Shown: positions 45,254-54,150 of the stretch, piece by piece
How positions within the stretch are numbered: position 1 is the first letter of the stretch
Layout of the letters: each line of letters begins with the position of its first letter
From: Alicyclobacillus pomorum DSM 14955
GTDB lineage: Bacteria > Bacillota > Bacilli > Alicyclobacillales > Alicyclobacillaceae
NCBI RefSeq assembly: GCF_000472905.1
Contig: NZ_AXAR01000006.1
Location: 62,001-126,000, forward strand
Length of the DNA: 64,000 bases
Direction of reading: 5' to 3'
Notes under the pieces: model-generated
What the model saw: the letters and a program-made list of their open reading frames with translations, nothing else
What the model was told of the DNA's origin: nothing
Databases searched by the model: none
Position numbers and translations under genes: made by a program

Positions 45254-45371
45254 CTCCTCTCATCTCTCAGGCCAACCGTCGTTCGCCTGCAGGAATTGGC
45301 ACCTCTCTGAAGGACATCCTTCAGTGGTTGCCGGGCTTCATCGGGCCAGTCCCTCCGCCGCTCTGGATAAG
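45254..45371 (-). promoter_or_regulatory. SAM-I (S-box) riboswitch before hom
   Basis: On the minus strand: CTTATCCAGAGCGGCGGAGG, then GACTGGCCCGATGAAGCCCG, GGCAACC, GGTGCCAATTCCTGC and TGAGAGATGAGAGG. These blocks are the core of the SAM-I aptamer. Binding of S-adenosylmethionine should allow the terminator at 45193-45223 to form. Confidence 0.95.
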
Positions 45372-45442
45372 AGTTGTACCATATTATGTACATTGTAGTT
45401 TGGAGATACTATATCACCGCTCGCAAATCACGTCAAACGCCC

Positions 45443-45560
45443 AGCGATATGTAAAATTAGGACGAACACCTGGTTCAGCACAATTCGAAGTGTTTCAGGC
45501 AGTGATGAAACACATCATCGATGTGTGCTGAACCACTCTAGAGAAATTTTGCAAATCGCT
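45443..45560. repeat. Palindromic AGCGATTTGC element, copy 4 (full length, 118 bases)
   Basis: Same length as copy 2. Left end AGCGATATGTAAAAT is slightly decayed; right end AATTTTGCAAATCGCT is intact. Inner repeats TGGTTCAGCACA / TGTGCTGAACCA and GTGTTTCA / TGAAACAC are present. Lies between hom and thrC. Confidence 0.9.
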
Positions 45561-45668
45561 CGAGTCATTCCCGTAACAAAGCGTCTTCCCGCTACCGCAA
45601 GATCCCTTCACTGTATTCATCTTTTCCTTGACAGCGCGCGGCATGTCCGCGAAACTTTATGAAAATGA

Positions 45669-45752
45669 TTGATTTGCAAAATTTCAGTAGAGTCGTTCAG
45701 CAGTGCGCGACGTTGTGCTGAACCGCAATGTATCGTGATTTTGCAAATCGCT
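45669..45752. repeat. Palindromic AGCGATTTGC element, copy 5
   Basis: GATTTGCAAAAT on the left and ATTTTGCAAATCGCT on the right, with GTTCAGCAGTGCG / TTGTGCTGAAC inside. About 84 bases. It ends 24 bases before thrC and so lies in its 5' untranslated region. Confidence 0.85.
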
Positions 45753-45775
45753 GAGGTGAAGGAGGTTTCGGTGGC

Positions 45776-46858
45776 ATGAAACAGGAAGGGCGTCGGCACG
45801 GTGCGTGGCCGGGTCTGTTGCAAGCGTACGGAGAGTGGTTGCCACTGACGGACCGCACGCCGCGGCTTTCGCTGAACGAAGGCAATACACCGCTCGTGCT
45901 CTCGCACCGACTGAGTGAACGGACCGGTGCGAAGGTATATCTGAAACTGGAAGGGGCAAACCCGACCGGATCTTTTAAAGACCGAGGCATGGTCGTTGCC
46001 GTCGCAAAGGCATTGGAATCCGGGAGCAAAACGGTCATTTGCGCATCCACAGGCAATACTTCCGCGTCCGCGGCTGCGTATGCGGCACGGGCAGGAATGA
46101 ACGCCATCATTCTCATTCCAGACGGCTACGTGGCCCTCGGCAAACTGTCACAGGCCATGGTGTACGGAGCCAAGATTATCGCCGTACGGGGCAACTTCGA
46201 CGAGGCCTTGGCGATTGTGCACGAATTGGCGAAGACGCTACCGGTGACGGTGGTGAATTCGACCAACCCGTATCGGCTGGAAGGACAACAGACGGCCGCC
46301 TTCGAGATCTGCGACGCGCTTGGGGATGCTCCGGACAGGCTTTGTATCCCGGTGGGTAACGCAGGCAATATCAGCGCGTACTGGAAGGGCTTTTGCGCAT
46401 ACAGCGAGGCACAGTTGGTGAGCCACCGACCGAAGATGAACGGCTTTGAGGCCGAAGGCGCTGCCGCCCTGGTGAAGGGGCATCCCATTGAAACGCCCGA
46501 GACGTTTGCCACCGCCATTCGGATTGGCAAACCTGCGTCCGGGCATCTCGCGCTGCGCGCAGCTGAGGAGTCCGGCGGCCGCATTGACTTCGTCACCGAT
46601 GACGAAATCCGCGCGGCATATCGACTGCTGGCCTCCGAAGGCATCTTTGCCGAACCCGCGTCGGCCGCTTCCGTGGCCGGGCTGCTGAAACTGCATCGAC
46701 AAGGTGAGATCGCCGCTGGCGAGACCATCGTGTGCGTATTGACTGGAAACGGGTTAAAAGACCCGGACAGTGCCATCGCCACCGCAGTACAGCAACCGGA
46801 AGTCGTGAACTGCCATCGCCTAGATGTGGAAGCGGCCATTGGCGGCCTATTGAAATGA
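45776..46858 (+). CDS. thrC: Threonine synthase
   Basis: A 360-residue pyridoxal phosphate enzyme of the short bacterial type, converting O-phosphohomoserine to threonine. Seen: [23 protein letters not shown] with the PLP-binding Lys (near residue 67), [18 protein letters not shown] and [14 protein letters not shown], the phosphate loop. GGAGG lies 10 bases before the ATG. thrB follows 73 bases on. Divergent from hom. Confidence 0.95.
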   Translation: MKQEGRRHGAWPGLLQAYGEWLPLTDRTPRLSLNEGNTPLVLSHRLSERTGAKVYLKLEGANPTGSFKDRGMVVAVAKALESGSKTVICASTGNTSASAAAYAARAGMNAIILIPDGYVALGKLSQAMVYGAKIIAVRGNFDEALAIVHELAKTLPVTVVNSTNPYRLEGQQTAAFEICDALGDAPDRLCIPVGNAGNISAYWKGFCAYSEAQLVSHRPKMNGFEAEGAAALVKGHPIETPETFATAIRIGKPASGHLALRAAEESGGRIDFVTDDEIRAAYRLLASEGIFAEPASAASVAGLLKLHRQGEIAAGETIVCVLTGNGLKDPDSAIATAVQQPEVVNCHRLDVEAAIGGLLK

Positions 46859-46875
46859 GCGATGTTACAAATCGC
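46858..46875. repeat. Minimal AGCGAT...ATCGCT palindrome, copy 6
   Basis: AGCGATGTTACAAATCGCT-like sequence of 18 bases that begins on the last base of the thrC stop codon. It keeps just the outer ends of the element family and may be a deleted remnant or a chance match. Confidence 0.5.
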
Positions 46876-46931
46876 TCAAATCCACGTTGAACGAAACGCT
46901 GACAAGTCCAGTGGAAGGAGACGAACGCATC

Positions 46932-47894
46932 GTGGGCTCTGACCTTCGCACACCTCCTCGCATCCGCTTTCAAGTGCAGGTGCCCGCGACATCGGCAAAC
47001 CTCGGCCCCGGATTCGATTGCATGGGCATTGCACTGTCCCTGTACAACGACATCGCAGTTGAAGTGGGGGTTCCGTTCGCGGTCGAAGTCTTCGGGGAAT
47101 CGAGCAATCTGTTGCCCACCGACAGAAGCAACGCGGTGGTATGGGCCATGGACACGTTGTTGAACCGCGTCCAGAGCGACCTCGTGCCTAGAGAGTGGAA
47201 AGTGGTGTGCCACAACCGTATCCCTGTCGGGGCTGGACTCGGATCAAGCGCATCGGCGATTGTTGGAGGCTTACTGTTGGCGAATGCCTTGGTTTCCTAT
47301 TTCGATCCGCCCCGCGCCCTTTCTCGAGCGGACCTTCTGAAAATCGCAACAGAGATGGAAGGACATCCCGACAACGTGACGCCGGCGTTCGAAGGAGGCG
47401 GTTGCCTGAGTATTCCAGACGACCAAGGCCACCGTACCATCCCACTGCCGATTCCGATGAACTTGCACTTTGTGGTGGCCGTACCGTATTTCACGCTGTT
47501 GACGGAAGAGTCGCGCCGCGTCTTGCCGGAGAACATCTCCCGGCATGACGCCGTGTACAACGTCGCTCAGGCATCGCGCCTGACCCTGGCCCTGGCGACC
47601 GGCGATTTGTCGCTGCTCAAAGGCGGCTTTGGCGACCGGCTGCACGAGCCGTACCGAAAAGCGCTCATTCCAGGGTATGCGGACGTGCGCCGATCCGCCT
47701 TGCAAGCAGGGGCCATTACCACCACGCTCAGCGGCGCAGGCCCATCGATGTTGGCGTGGTGTGACGACGAAAAGGTGGCATGGCGCGTCGCAGATCAGAT
47801 GACACTCGCCTGGCGCGAACACAACGTGCCCTGCCGCAGTGAAGTATTCTCCATATCGCGGGAGCCTACTTCTGTGCGACAGTGTGATGGCTGA
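46932..47894 (+). CDS. thrB: Homoserine kinase
   Basis: A 320-residue GHMP kinase that makes O-phosphohomoserine for ThrC. VPATSANLGPGFDCMG at the start; ATP loop PVGAGLGSSASAIVGG near 92; GHPDNVTPAFEGG; and the C-terminal LSGAGPSMLAW. The GTG at 46932 follows GGAAGGAG by 11 bases. A longer in-frame TTG at 46887 is possible but would extend into an unusual N-terminus. It is second in the thrC-thrB operon. Confidence 0.94.
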   Translation: MGSDLRTPPRIRFQVQVPATSANLGPGFDCMGIALSLYNDIAVEVGVPFAVEVFGESSNLLPTDRSNAVVWAMDTLLNRVQSDLVPREWKVVCHNRIPVGAGLGSSASAIVGGLLLANALVSYFDPPRALSRADLLKIATEMEGHPDNVTPAFEGGGCLSIPDDQGHRTIPLPIPMNLHFVVAVPYFTLLTEESRRVLPENISRHDAVYNVAQASRLTLALATGDLSLLKGGFGDRLHEPYRKALIPGYADVRRSALQAGAITTTLSGAGPSMLAWCDDEKVAWRVADQMTLAWREHNVPCRSEVFSISREPTSVRQCDG

Positions 47895-47932
47895 CTTCCC
47901 CCTGCACCATTCCATTCGACCAATTGACAAAG

Positions 47933-47967
47933 GACGCATGCGGGTCTCCCCCACATGCGTCGTTTTT
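47933..47967 (+). terminator. Terminator of thrC-thrB
   Basis: GACGCATG-CGGG and CCCA-CATGCGTC pair, followed by GTTTTTC. It lies 39 bases after thrB. Confidence 0.8.
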
Positions 47968-48000
47968 CGAATCGGCAATCTGTGATGCTTTACATCAAGG

Positions 48001-49518
48001 CTACGCTTGTACGCCAACTGTGCTGTCGTTGTAGTCGACCGGGCGCGTGGAATCCGTTCCTTTCGACACACCCAGTGCGTTGAACACAGCGGACAGAACT
48101 ACTGTGACCACGAGGTTGACCACGAGCGCCCACACCGCAGCGTATCCTGAGAGGTTCCCCAACCAGGTGATGGTGTAGGTGGAACCTTGGAAGTGCAGTG
48201 ACGCTTCCATCCAGGTTCCGGTCAGCATCCCTATGGCCCAACCGATGAGCAGTGCCCAGCGATGCAGCCAACGCGTGTACAAGCCGATGATGATGGTCGG
48301 CAGTGTTTGCATAATCCAAATACCGCCCAGCAGCTGAAGGTTGATGGCAAATTCGCCTGGCATGGCGACCACAAACAGCAATGCACCAACCTTTACCACG
48401 AGCGACACGAACTTTGCCACACTGGATTCGTGCTGCGGCGTGCAGTCTTTCTTGATGTACTCCCGGTAGATGTTGCGCGTAAACAGGTTTGCAGCCGCAA
48501 TGGACATGATGGCTGCCGGAACCAGTGCGCCAATCCCAATGGCTGCGAAGGCCACGCCCGCGAACCAGTTTGGGAATTCCTTCAGGAACAGGAGCGGCAC
48601 TGCGCCGTTGTTCGTCTTCGGATGCACGCCCGCTGCAATCGCCATGTAACCGAGCAGCGCGATGATGCCCAGCACAAATGAGTACGCCGGCAGGAGTGCG
48701 GCATTCCGCCGAATGACCTTGCCGCTGCTGGCGCTAAAGACACCGGTCAGAGAGTGCGGGTACAGGAACAAGGCGAGGGCGGAGCCCAAGGCCAACGTCG
48801 CGTACGCTGTATACGCTTTCGGACCAATCACAAACGCACCAGGCTTGGGACGTGCTGCCAAACCCTGTTGCGCCAGGTGGAAGATATTTGCGAATCCACC
48901 CAGTTTGATAGGAATGATGATGACGGCCGCAATGACTGTGATGTAAATCAAGAGATCTTTTACAATGGCAATCATCGCGGGCGCGCGAAGACCGCTCGTG
49001 TAGGTGTACACCGCCAAGATGATAAAGGCGACGATAATCGGCCATTCGCCCCCCAGTCCCATCGCCTCGAGGACCGTCTTCATGCCGACCAACTGCAGCG
49101 CGATGTAGGGCATCGTAGCCAAAATCCCCGTCACGGCAACGGCCAACGCCAGGCCGTGGCTGCCGTAGCGGCCACGGACGAAGTCGGCAACGGTGACATA
49201 GCCGTACTTTTTCGCCACCGCCCATAGGCGAGGCATGACCATGAACACCAACGGATACACGATGATGGTGTACGGCACCGCGAAGAAGCCAGTGGCGCCG
49301 GAACCAAACATTGTCGCTGGAACTGCGATGAACGTGTACGCTGTGTACAAGTCGCCCCCCAACAGGAACCACGTCACAATGGTTCCGAAACGGCGGCCGG
49401 CCAAGCCCCACTCATCGAGTAATGTGAGATCTCCCCGTCGCCACCGGGCTGCGACAAACCCGAGTACGGTCACCAACAGGAACAAAATGACAAATACGAT
49501 GAAAGCAGGCCACTGCAT
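48001..49518 (-). CDS. Sodium:solute symporter (SSS) family, monocarboxylate permease-like
   Basis: A 505-residue protein with about 13 hydrophobic segments. DEWGLAGRRFGTIVTWFLLGGDLYTAYTF, given only by its ends DEWGLAGR and GGDLYTAY, is the SSS-family N-terminal region, and KYGYVTVADFVRGRYGS the family's loop. Paired with a DUF3311 protein, this matches the MctP type, which takes up lactate, pyruvate and other monocarboxylates with sodium or protons. The lut operon next to it supports lactate. The start at 49518 follows AAAGGG. Confidence 0.85.
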   Translation of the reverse strand: MQWPAFIVFVILFLLVTVLGFVAARWRRGDLTLLDEWGLAGRRFGTIVTWFLLGGDLYTAYTFIAVPATMFGSGATGFFAVPYTIIVYPLVFMVMPRLWAVAKKYGYVTVADFVRGRYGSHGLALAVAVTGILATMPYIALQLVGMKTVLEAMGLGGEWPIIVAFIILAVYTYTSGLRAPAMIAIVKDLLIYITVIAAVIIIPIKLGGFANIFHLAQQGLAARPKPGAFVIGPKAYTAYATLALGSALALFLYPHSLTGVFSASSGKVIRRNAALLPAYSFVLGIIALLGYMAIAAGVHPKTNNGAVPLLFLKEFPNWFAGVAFAAIGIGALVPAAIMSIAAANLFTRNIYREYIKKDCTPQHESSVAKFVSLVVKVGALLFVVAMPGEFAINLQLLGGIWIMQTLPTIIIGLYTRWLHRWALLIGWAIGMLTGTWMEASLHFQGSTYTITWLGNLSGYAAVWALVVNLVVTVVLSAVFNALGVSKGTDSTRPVDYNDSTVGVQA

Positions 49519-49575
49519 GGTGAGCATCCCTTTCCCCAATATGGATTTGTCCAGATTCGTGCAACGCAAGGAAAA

Positions 49576-49779
49576 CTAGTTCGTGGCTTTGTAGACAACG
49601 ACGGTCAGCGCCGCACTGATCAGAACCCACAAAAATTGATACCAGTAGAAGTAGGGGATGCCCCACAGTTCCGGTTTCACCGACGCGTAAAACGGCGGAT
49701 ATAAGGTGGCGATAAATGGGATGATTAAGAGCACATACCACCCGTACTTCTTACCGTTGCGTCGTGGACTGTCCTCCAT
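49576..49779 (-). CDS. DUF3311 small membrane protein
   Basis: A 67-residue protein with two hydrophobic segments (WYVLLIIPFIATLYPPFYA and FYWYQFLWVLISAALTVVVY), typical of the DUF3311 partners encoded before SSS symporters. AAAGGAG lies 8 bases before the ATG. It probably forms a unit with the symporter. Confidence 0.85.
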   Translation of the reverse strand: MEDSPRRNGKKYGWYVLLIIPFIATLYPPFYASVKPELWGIPYFYWYQFLWVLISAALTVVVYKATN

Positions 49780-49960
49780 TCCGTCAACTCCTTTCTCCGC
49801 GGAATCTATCCCTGTGCGTTTAAACTTTTGCACTTATTAAAATATTGCGTGTTGATAGATTCCATGTCAAGGTCGCTGAGGCATCCACCTGTTCCAACGG
49901 CAGACCGAGCTGGCTCTTTGCAGACAGGATGTTCTGTTCTACGTGTGTCCGCCCACCCCG

Positions 49961-50638
49961 CTATTCTTGCCAAATCAACGCGTACACCGTGGCCGGACCG
50001 TGAACGCCGATGCTCAAGTCGTTTTCAATGTCGGACGAGCGACTCGGTCCAGAGATAAAGTGAATGGAAGATGGCAGATGACCACCGTGCTGTTGTAGAA
50101 CCTCCGCCCAGACCTCACCCATCCTCGTCCGAATTTGACTCGATTTGATCAAGACGACGTGAACACTCGGCAACAGACTTACGGATCGCCCTTTGTGAAT
50201 ATCGCTCATCAACACCACGGTTCCTGTGTCGGCAATCGCGAAGTCACAACCTGTGATGCCCACGTCCACCTGCGCCATACGAGCGACCGAATTCGCACCG
50301 TCTGTACCCCAATACACGACTTCGCGTCCAGCGAGAACACGGTCTACATCGAACTCCGCCGTAAAGGCGCCGCTCCACATACCAACCGTCCGCGGCTGAA
50401 GTGTCTCCAGGAAACCAGATAATCCCTGTAACAGCGACGCCTTGGAATCATATACCACTGCAGAACCACCGAGTTTCTCCAACTCCACACAGAACTTTTC
50501 AAGCCGTTCCTCTTCCGGTAACGCATACGATTGCCAAAAGTCCGGTGCGCCCACCACGTCCCGCGCGGGTGCGGTGGTCAATGCGGACGAACGCCCGAGC
50601 CGTTTGGCGATTCCGGCGAAGAATTCATCCTCTCTCAT
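49961..50638 (-). CDS. lutC: Lactate utilization protein C
   Basis: A 225-residue LUD-domain protein. AQVDVGITGCDFAIADTGTVVLM near 130 and VHVVLIKSSQIRTRMGE are the family motifs. LutC with LutA and LutB oxidises L-lactate to pyruvate. Its ATG overlaps the lutB stop (ATGA). Confidence 0.93.
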   Translation of the reverse strand: MREDEFFAGIAKRLGRSSALTTAPARDVVGAPDFWQSYALPEEERLEKFCVELEKLGGSAVVYDSKASLLQGLSGFLETLQPRTVGMWSGAFTAEFDVDRVLAGREVVYWGTDGANSVARMAQVDVGITGCDFAIADTGTVVLMSDIHKGRSVSLLPSVHVVLIKSSQIRTRMGEVWAEVLQQHGGHLPSSIHFISGPSRSSDIENDLSIGVHGPATVYALIWQE

Positions 50639-52092
50639 ACCTGGTCACCCCCATCCTCTCCACGTCTCCACGCCTGTTGCATGGACTGGAACCGCTCACG
50701 GAACGATGACTTGGCAAGTGCGGGTGCATGTCTGCTCTCTGTCCAACCCATGAGCGGACCCATGGTGGACTCGACGTATCCCTGGCGCAACAGGGGCTTC
50801 TGAGCCTTGCGGGCCAAGCGCATGACGCGTTTGTACCTGCCCGCCTTGGCAAACACCATCCGATAGCCCTGAAAGGCCATACGCTCTGCCCACTTCGTCC
50901 GCCCTTGCTCGACGTTTCTGCGGCGCAAAGCGACCAACATGTCGTGCAGCGGGATTTTCACGGGACAAGCCTCGTAGCAGGCGCCGCACAGGCTGGACGC
51001 GTACGGTAGATCTTGATAGGCCTCTCCCTGATTCAACAGCGGTGTCAACACCGCGCCAATCGGCCCCGGATAGACACTCCCGTACGCGTGGCCGCCAATG
51101 TGGCGGTAGACCGGGCAGACGTTTAAACACGCCCCACAGCGAATGCAATGCAAGACCTCCTGGAACTCGTCGTCACCGAGCTGCGACGAGCGCCCGTTGT
51201 CCAAAATGACAATGTGCAACTCGTCCGGACCATCCGCCTCCTCCGCCCTGCGCGGTCCCGTAATGACGCTCATGTACGTGGTGAGCTTTTGTCCCGTCGC
51301 ACTCCTCGGCAGGAGGTTCGCCATCACTTCGAGATCTGCGAATGTGGGCAGTATACGCTCCATGCCCATGGTCACGATGTGGGTTTTGGGCAGTGTCGAA
51401 ACCATGCGACCGTTCCCTTCGTTCGTGAACAAAACCACAGAGCCGGACTCCGCAATGGCGAAATTGCAGCCCGTCATCCCGACGTCTGCCCTAAGGAACT
51501 TGTCTCGCAACGCGCGGCGGGCAAAAGCCGTTAGGTCTTTCGTGTCCGTTGTCAGATTCGTTGCGCCGGCCGCTGTAAACAGGTCCTTGATTTGCGACCG
51601 AGTCTTGTGGATGGCAGGGATGATGATGTGGGAAGGCATTTCGCCGGCGAGTTGGATGATGTATTCCCCTAAATCGGTCTCCACCACCTCAATGCCTCGT
51701 TCTTGCAAGTGCTTGTTGATGTGAATCTCTTCGGACACCATCGATTTGGATTTCACCGCAAGCTTGGCTTGTTTCTTTTCCACGATTTTCACAATCGTTT
51801 GGGCTGCTTCCTCTGCATTCGCCGCAAAGTAGACGTGACCGCCGTGCGCCTGGACATTGTCGACAAACTGGCGGAGGTAATAGTCCAGGTGGGCGATGGT
51901 GTGGCTGCGAATTTGTCTTCCGCGCTCTCGCCATGCTTCCCAGTTGCCCAACTCTTCCGAAGACGCCGCCTTCCGCCCCCGCAATCGTTCGGTTGTAAAA
52001 CGCACAGCCCCTCGCAAAAAGTCGTCTTGCAGCGCCAAACGGGACCTGTCCACAATGGTCGTCACTTGGATTGCATCCTTCTCTGTACTCAC
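50635..52092 (-). CDS. lutB: Lactate utilization iron-sulfur protein B
   Basis: A 485-residue protein. LUD domain in the first 300 residues (GMTGCNFAIAESGSVVLFTNE) followed by two [4Fe-4S] motifs: CIRCGACLNVCPVYRH and SSLCGACYEACPVKIPLH. The GTG at 52092 overlaps the lutA stop (GTGA), with GGAAAGGTGG upstream. Earlier in-frame codons to 52203 lie inside lutA. Confidence 0.94.
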   Translation of the reverse strand: MSTEKDAIQVTTIVDRSRLALQDDFLRGAVRFTTERLRGRKAASSEELGNWEAWRERGRQIRSHTIAHLDYYLRQFVDNVQAHGGHVYFAANAEEAAQTIVKIVEKKQAKLAVKSKSMVSEEIHINKHLQERGIEVVETDLGEYIIQLAGEMPSHIIIPAIHKTRSQIKDLFTAAGATNLTTDTKDLTAFARRALRDKFLRADVGMTGCNFAIAESGSVVLFTNEGNGRMVSTLPKTHIVTMGMERILPTFADLEVMANLLPRSATGQKLTTYMSVITGPRRAEEADGPDELHIVILDNGRSSQLGDDEFQEVLHCIRCGACLNVCPVYRHIGGHAYGSVYPGPIGAVLTPLLNQGEAYQDLPYASSLCGACYEACPVKIPLHDMLVALRRRNVEQGRTKWAERMAFQGYRMVFAKAGRYKRVMRLARKAQKPLLRQGYVESTMGPLMGWTESRHAPALAKSSFRERFQSMQQAWRRGEDGGDQV

Positions 52093-52835
52093 CGGGACAC
52101 CACCTTTCCTTGCTGCATGCCTTCCCAAAGCAGTTCCGCCAAATGCATCACGCGCACAGGTTGACCCTGTTTGCGAAGGCGCCCACCGATGTTCATGAGA
52201 CAACCCGCGTCCGTGCCGACCAGCACCTCTGCCCCACTTTCCACGACGCGATCCGCCTTTTCACTCACCATCGCCGTAGAAATGTCGTGCATCTTCACGG
52301 CAAACGTTCCCCCGAATCCGCAACAGTCGTTGGCACCTGTGAGTGGAACCAATCGCAAGTCTTGTACGTGGCTCAGGAGTTGCAGCGGCTCATCCTTCAC
52401 ACCGAGCAGCCGCAAACCGTGGCACGATGGATGATACGTCACTGTGTGCGGAAATCGGGCGCCGACATCGGTCACATTGAGGATGTTCACCAGGAATTGA
52501 GACAACTCAAAGGTTTTGTCAACCAGCGCCCGGGCGCGGGCGGAATCGATGGGATGGTCCTGAAACAGCTGAGGGAAGTAGTGATGAATCATACCCGTGC
52601 AAGATCCCGAAGGACTTACGACATAATCCGCACCGTCGAACGCATCGAGCAGCGTCTTTGCGGCTGCCCTCGCTTCTTTCACGTAGCCGCTGTTGAACGC
52701 CGGTTGGCCGCAACAAGTCTGGCTTTCAGGAAGATCCACGTCGACGCCGTAATGGTGCAGAATTCGGACCATGGCCTCCCCAACGTTCGGGAAGAAGTTG
52801 TCCACGAGACACGTGATGAATAGTGAGACTTTCAA
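52089..52835 (-). CDS. lutA: Lactate utilization protein A (CCG domains)
   Basis: A 248-residue protein with two cysteine-rich CCG domains: SQTCCGQPAFNSGY and ANDCCGFGGTFAVK, with PSGSCTGMIHHY and HPSCHGLRLLG. These bind an iron-sulfur cluster and face LutB. The TTG at 52835 has GGGAGTGAG 6 bases before and gives the family length; the open frame up to 52943 runs into the repeat element. First gene of the lut operon. Confidence 0.93.
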   Translation of the reverse strand: MKVSLFITCLVDNFFPNVGEAMVRILHHYGVDVDLPESQTCCGQPAFNSGYVKEARAAAKTLLDAFDGADYVVSPSGSCTGMIHHYFPQLFQDHPIDSARARALVDKTFELSQFLVNILNVTDVGARFPHTVTYHPSCHGLRLLGVKDEPLQLLSHVQDLRLVPLTGANDCCGFGGTFAVKMHDISTAMVSEKADRVVESGAEVLVGTDAGCLMNIGGRLRKQGQPVRVMHLAELLWEGMQQGKVVSR

Positions 52836-52904
52836 CGTTGGCTCACTCCCATGAAGCTGGCATGTCCATGCAATACAGATGATAAGGGGCTGTTTTCGCT
52901 CATC

Positions 52905-53073
52905 AGCGATTTGCAAAATAACGACGAACAACTGGTTCAGCACAATATGTGGTGTTTCAGGCAGTAATGAAACACATCATCTGAATGTGCTGAACCATTC
53001 CACATGGAAATTTGCAGAACGCAAGTAACATCTACCAGTGCTGAACCACTCTAGAGTGATTTTGCAAATCGCT
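52905..53073. repeat. Palindromic AGCGATTTGC element, copy 7 (compound, 169 bases)
   Basis: A near-full unit (52905 to about 53025; AGCGATTTGCAAAATAACG at the left) whose right end is degenerate (AAATTTGCAGAACGC), followed by an extra right half, CAGTGCTGAACCACTCTAGAG to GCAAATCGCT (in two parts). Its left half is almost identical to copy 2. It lies in the leader of the lut operon on the minus strand. Confidence 0.9.
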
Positions 53074-53203
53074 CATACACAAAAATACCCAACACAGAAC
53101 CAACTTGTCCATATTTTACGAAAATTCCAGTTGGACACCAGCCGTTTCGCATCGGTTCATGACTTCGTAGAATGAGCCATGCTGATTGAAGGGGGGTGGG
53201 TCT

Positions 53204-53353
53204 GTGTACGATGGTGGATGTTTTGGTGGATTTACGCGATGGGCCGTGGTGTTCCTAATTATCTTCGTTCTATTCATCCTGCTCGTTCCGTTTACCGGCG
53301 GATACGCAGGTGGCGGCGCGTATGGCGCAGGTGCTGGAGTGGGAGCGTACTGA
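53204..53353 (+). CDS. YjcZ-like small spore membrane peptide
   Basis: A 49-residue peptide starting at GTG with a GGGGGG site upstream: a Gly/Cys-rich start (VYDGGCFGGFTRW), one transmembrane segment (AVVFLIIFVLFILLVPF) and a Gly/Ala/Tyr-rich end. The F-hydrophobic-L-F-I-L-L pattern is that of YjcZ/YtxC-type sporulation peptides. Family call is by pattern only. It has a plausible terminator 195 bases further on. Confidence 0.6.
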   Translation: MYDGGCFGGFTRWAVVFLIIFVLFILLVPFTGGYAGGGAYGAGAGVGAY

Positions 53354-53548
53354 GTCATGCACAAAGGGGCAGAAGCAACGTACTCGCTACTGTGAGAATC
53401 TTTTATGTGTCGCATGAAGGTTCCGGGTAAGCCGTTCGGCCGGTGCTCGAGCGAATGGTAGGCTCATACCAACCCATCACAAGAAACGTGGTTGTTGATC
53501 CAGGTTGTCCAAGCAGAGGATGCTGGTGATAAGTCAGTGATTTGAAGG
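53354..53548 (+). other. Gene-free stretch after the YjcZ-like gene
   Basis: No gene, promoter or repeat recognised before the terminator at 53549. It may be the 3' untranslated part of the YjcZ-like transcript. Confidence 0.4.
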
Positions 53549-53575
53549 GCATCGGCTACGGCCGGTGCTTTTTTA
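53549..53575 (+). terminator. Rho-independent terminator
   Basis: GCATCGGC and GCCGGTGC pair completely (one G-T) around TACG and are followed by TTTTTTA. Confidence 0.8.
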
Positions 53576-53739
53576 TAACCCTGTGTCTACCAGTCGTTAT
53601 CCCACGGCAGACCTCGCCCGTAACCGGATGCAGCTTCGAAAAAGTGTCGATTCTCTGGGAATTTTACGTGTTAAACGAACACAAATGGGAATATTTGCGG
53701 AGATTATGGAATAGTTTTCAGAGTAGATGGCAGGAAAAA

Positions 53740-53770
53740 GCGCCCTTGCTCCGAACAAGCAGGGAGGCGC
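53740..53770 (+). promoter_or_regulatory. Hairpin covering the ribosome binding site of the 53777 gene
   Basis: GCGCCCTTGCT pairs with AAGCAGGGAGGCGC with small bulges. The right arm holds GGGAGG, the ribosome binding site of the ATG 7 to 10 bases later, so the site should be hidden in the folded RNA. Confidence 0.6.
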
Positions 53771-53776
53771 GAGGCG

Positions 53777-53938
53777 ATGGTACAGGTAGTGGTGATGCTA
53801 CAAATCATTCTGGTCAGCCTGCAGATTATTGACCTTTCAATGCGCCTAATTCACAAACGAGGTATCGCTCATCTGTTGCGTAAAACCGGGCATGGCCTAT
53901 GGATGAGGGTAACCCACCTTACTCGCATCCGTAGGTAA
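53777..53938 (+). CDS. Small protein of unknown function (hydrophobic N-terminus, basic C-terminus)
   Basis: A 53-residue frame: residues 2-20 are hydrophobic (VQVVVMLQIILVSLQIIDL), the rest is strongly basic (HKRG, LLRKTGHG, TRIRR). GGGAGG is well placed before the ATG but lies inside a hairpin. Size, layout and hidden binding site resemble small membrane toxins of type I systems; no antisense RNA promoter was identified. It may also be chance. Confidence 0.5.
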   Translation: MVQVVVMLQIILVSLQIIDLSMRLIHKRGIAHLLRKTGHGLWMRVTHLTRIRR

Positions 53939-54150
53939 TGAGGAGAGGGTTGCTTTCCTGTCATCCCTCAACAATATATGGCCCGAACCTTCGTAGCATG
54001 ACTAACAAAATGCGGAAGCGTTGTACACTTTTGCAACAATACTCACTTCGGTGCATTTTCATTCCGAAGGATTGCAGAACCAACACCTCCGCGCTGCACC
54101 GCTTGCAGCCATTCCTCAAGATATGAAGCGAATGTACGACGGGGAAGACG

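Noticed and set aside
53542-53832. A 96-codon plus-strand frame after the YjcZ-like gene
   Set aside because: It begins inside the terminator at 53549, has no ribosome binding site and overlaps the better supported 53777 frame.
54045-54150. In-frame continuation past the sspH stop
   Set aside because: The frame stays open for about 35 codons after TAA, but SspH proteins end here, and no second start or binding site is seen.
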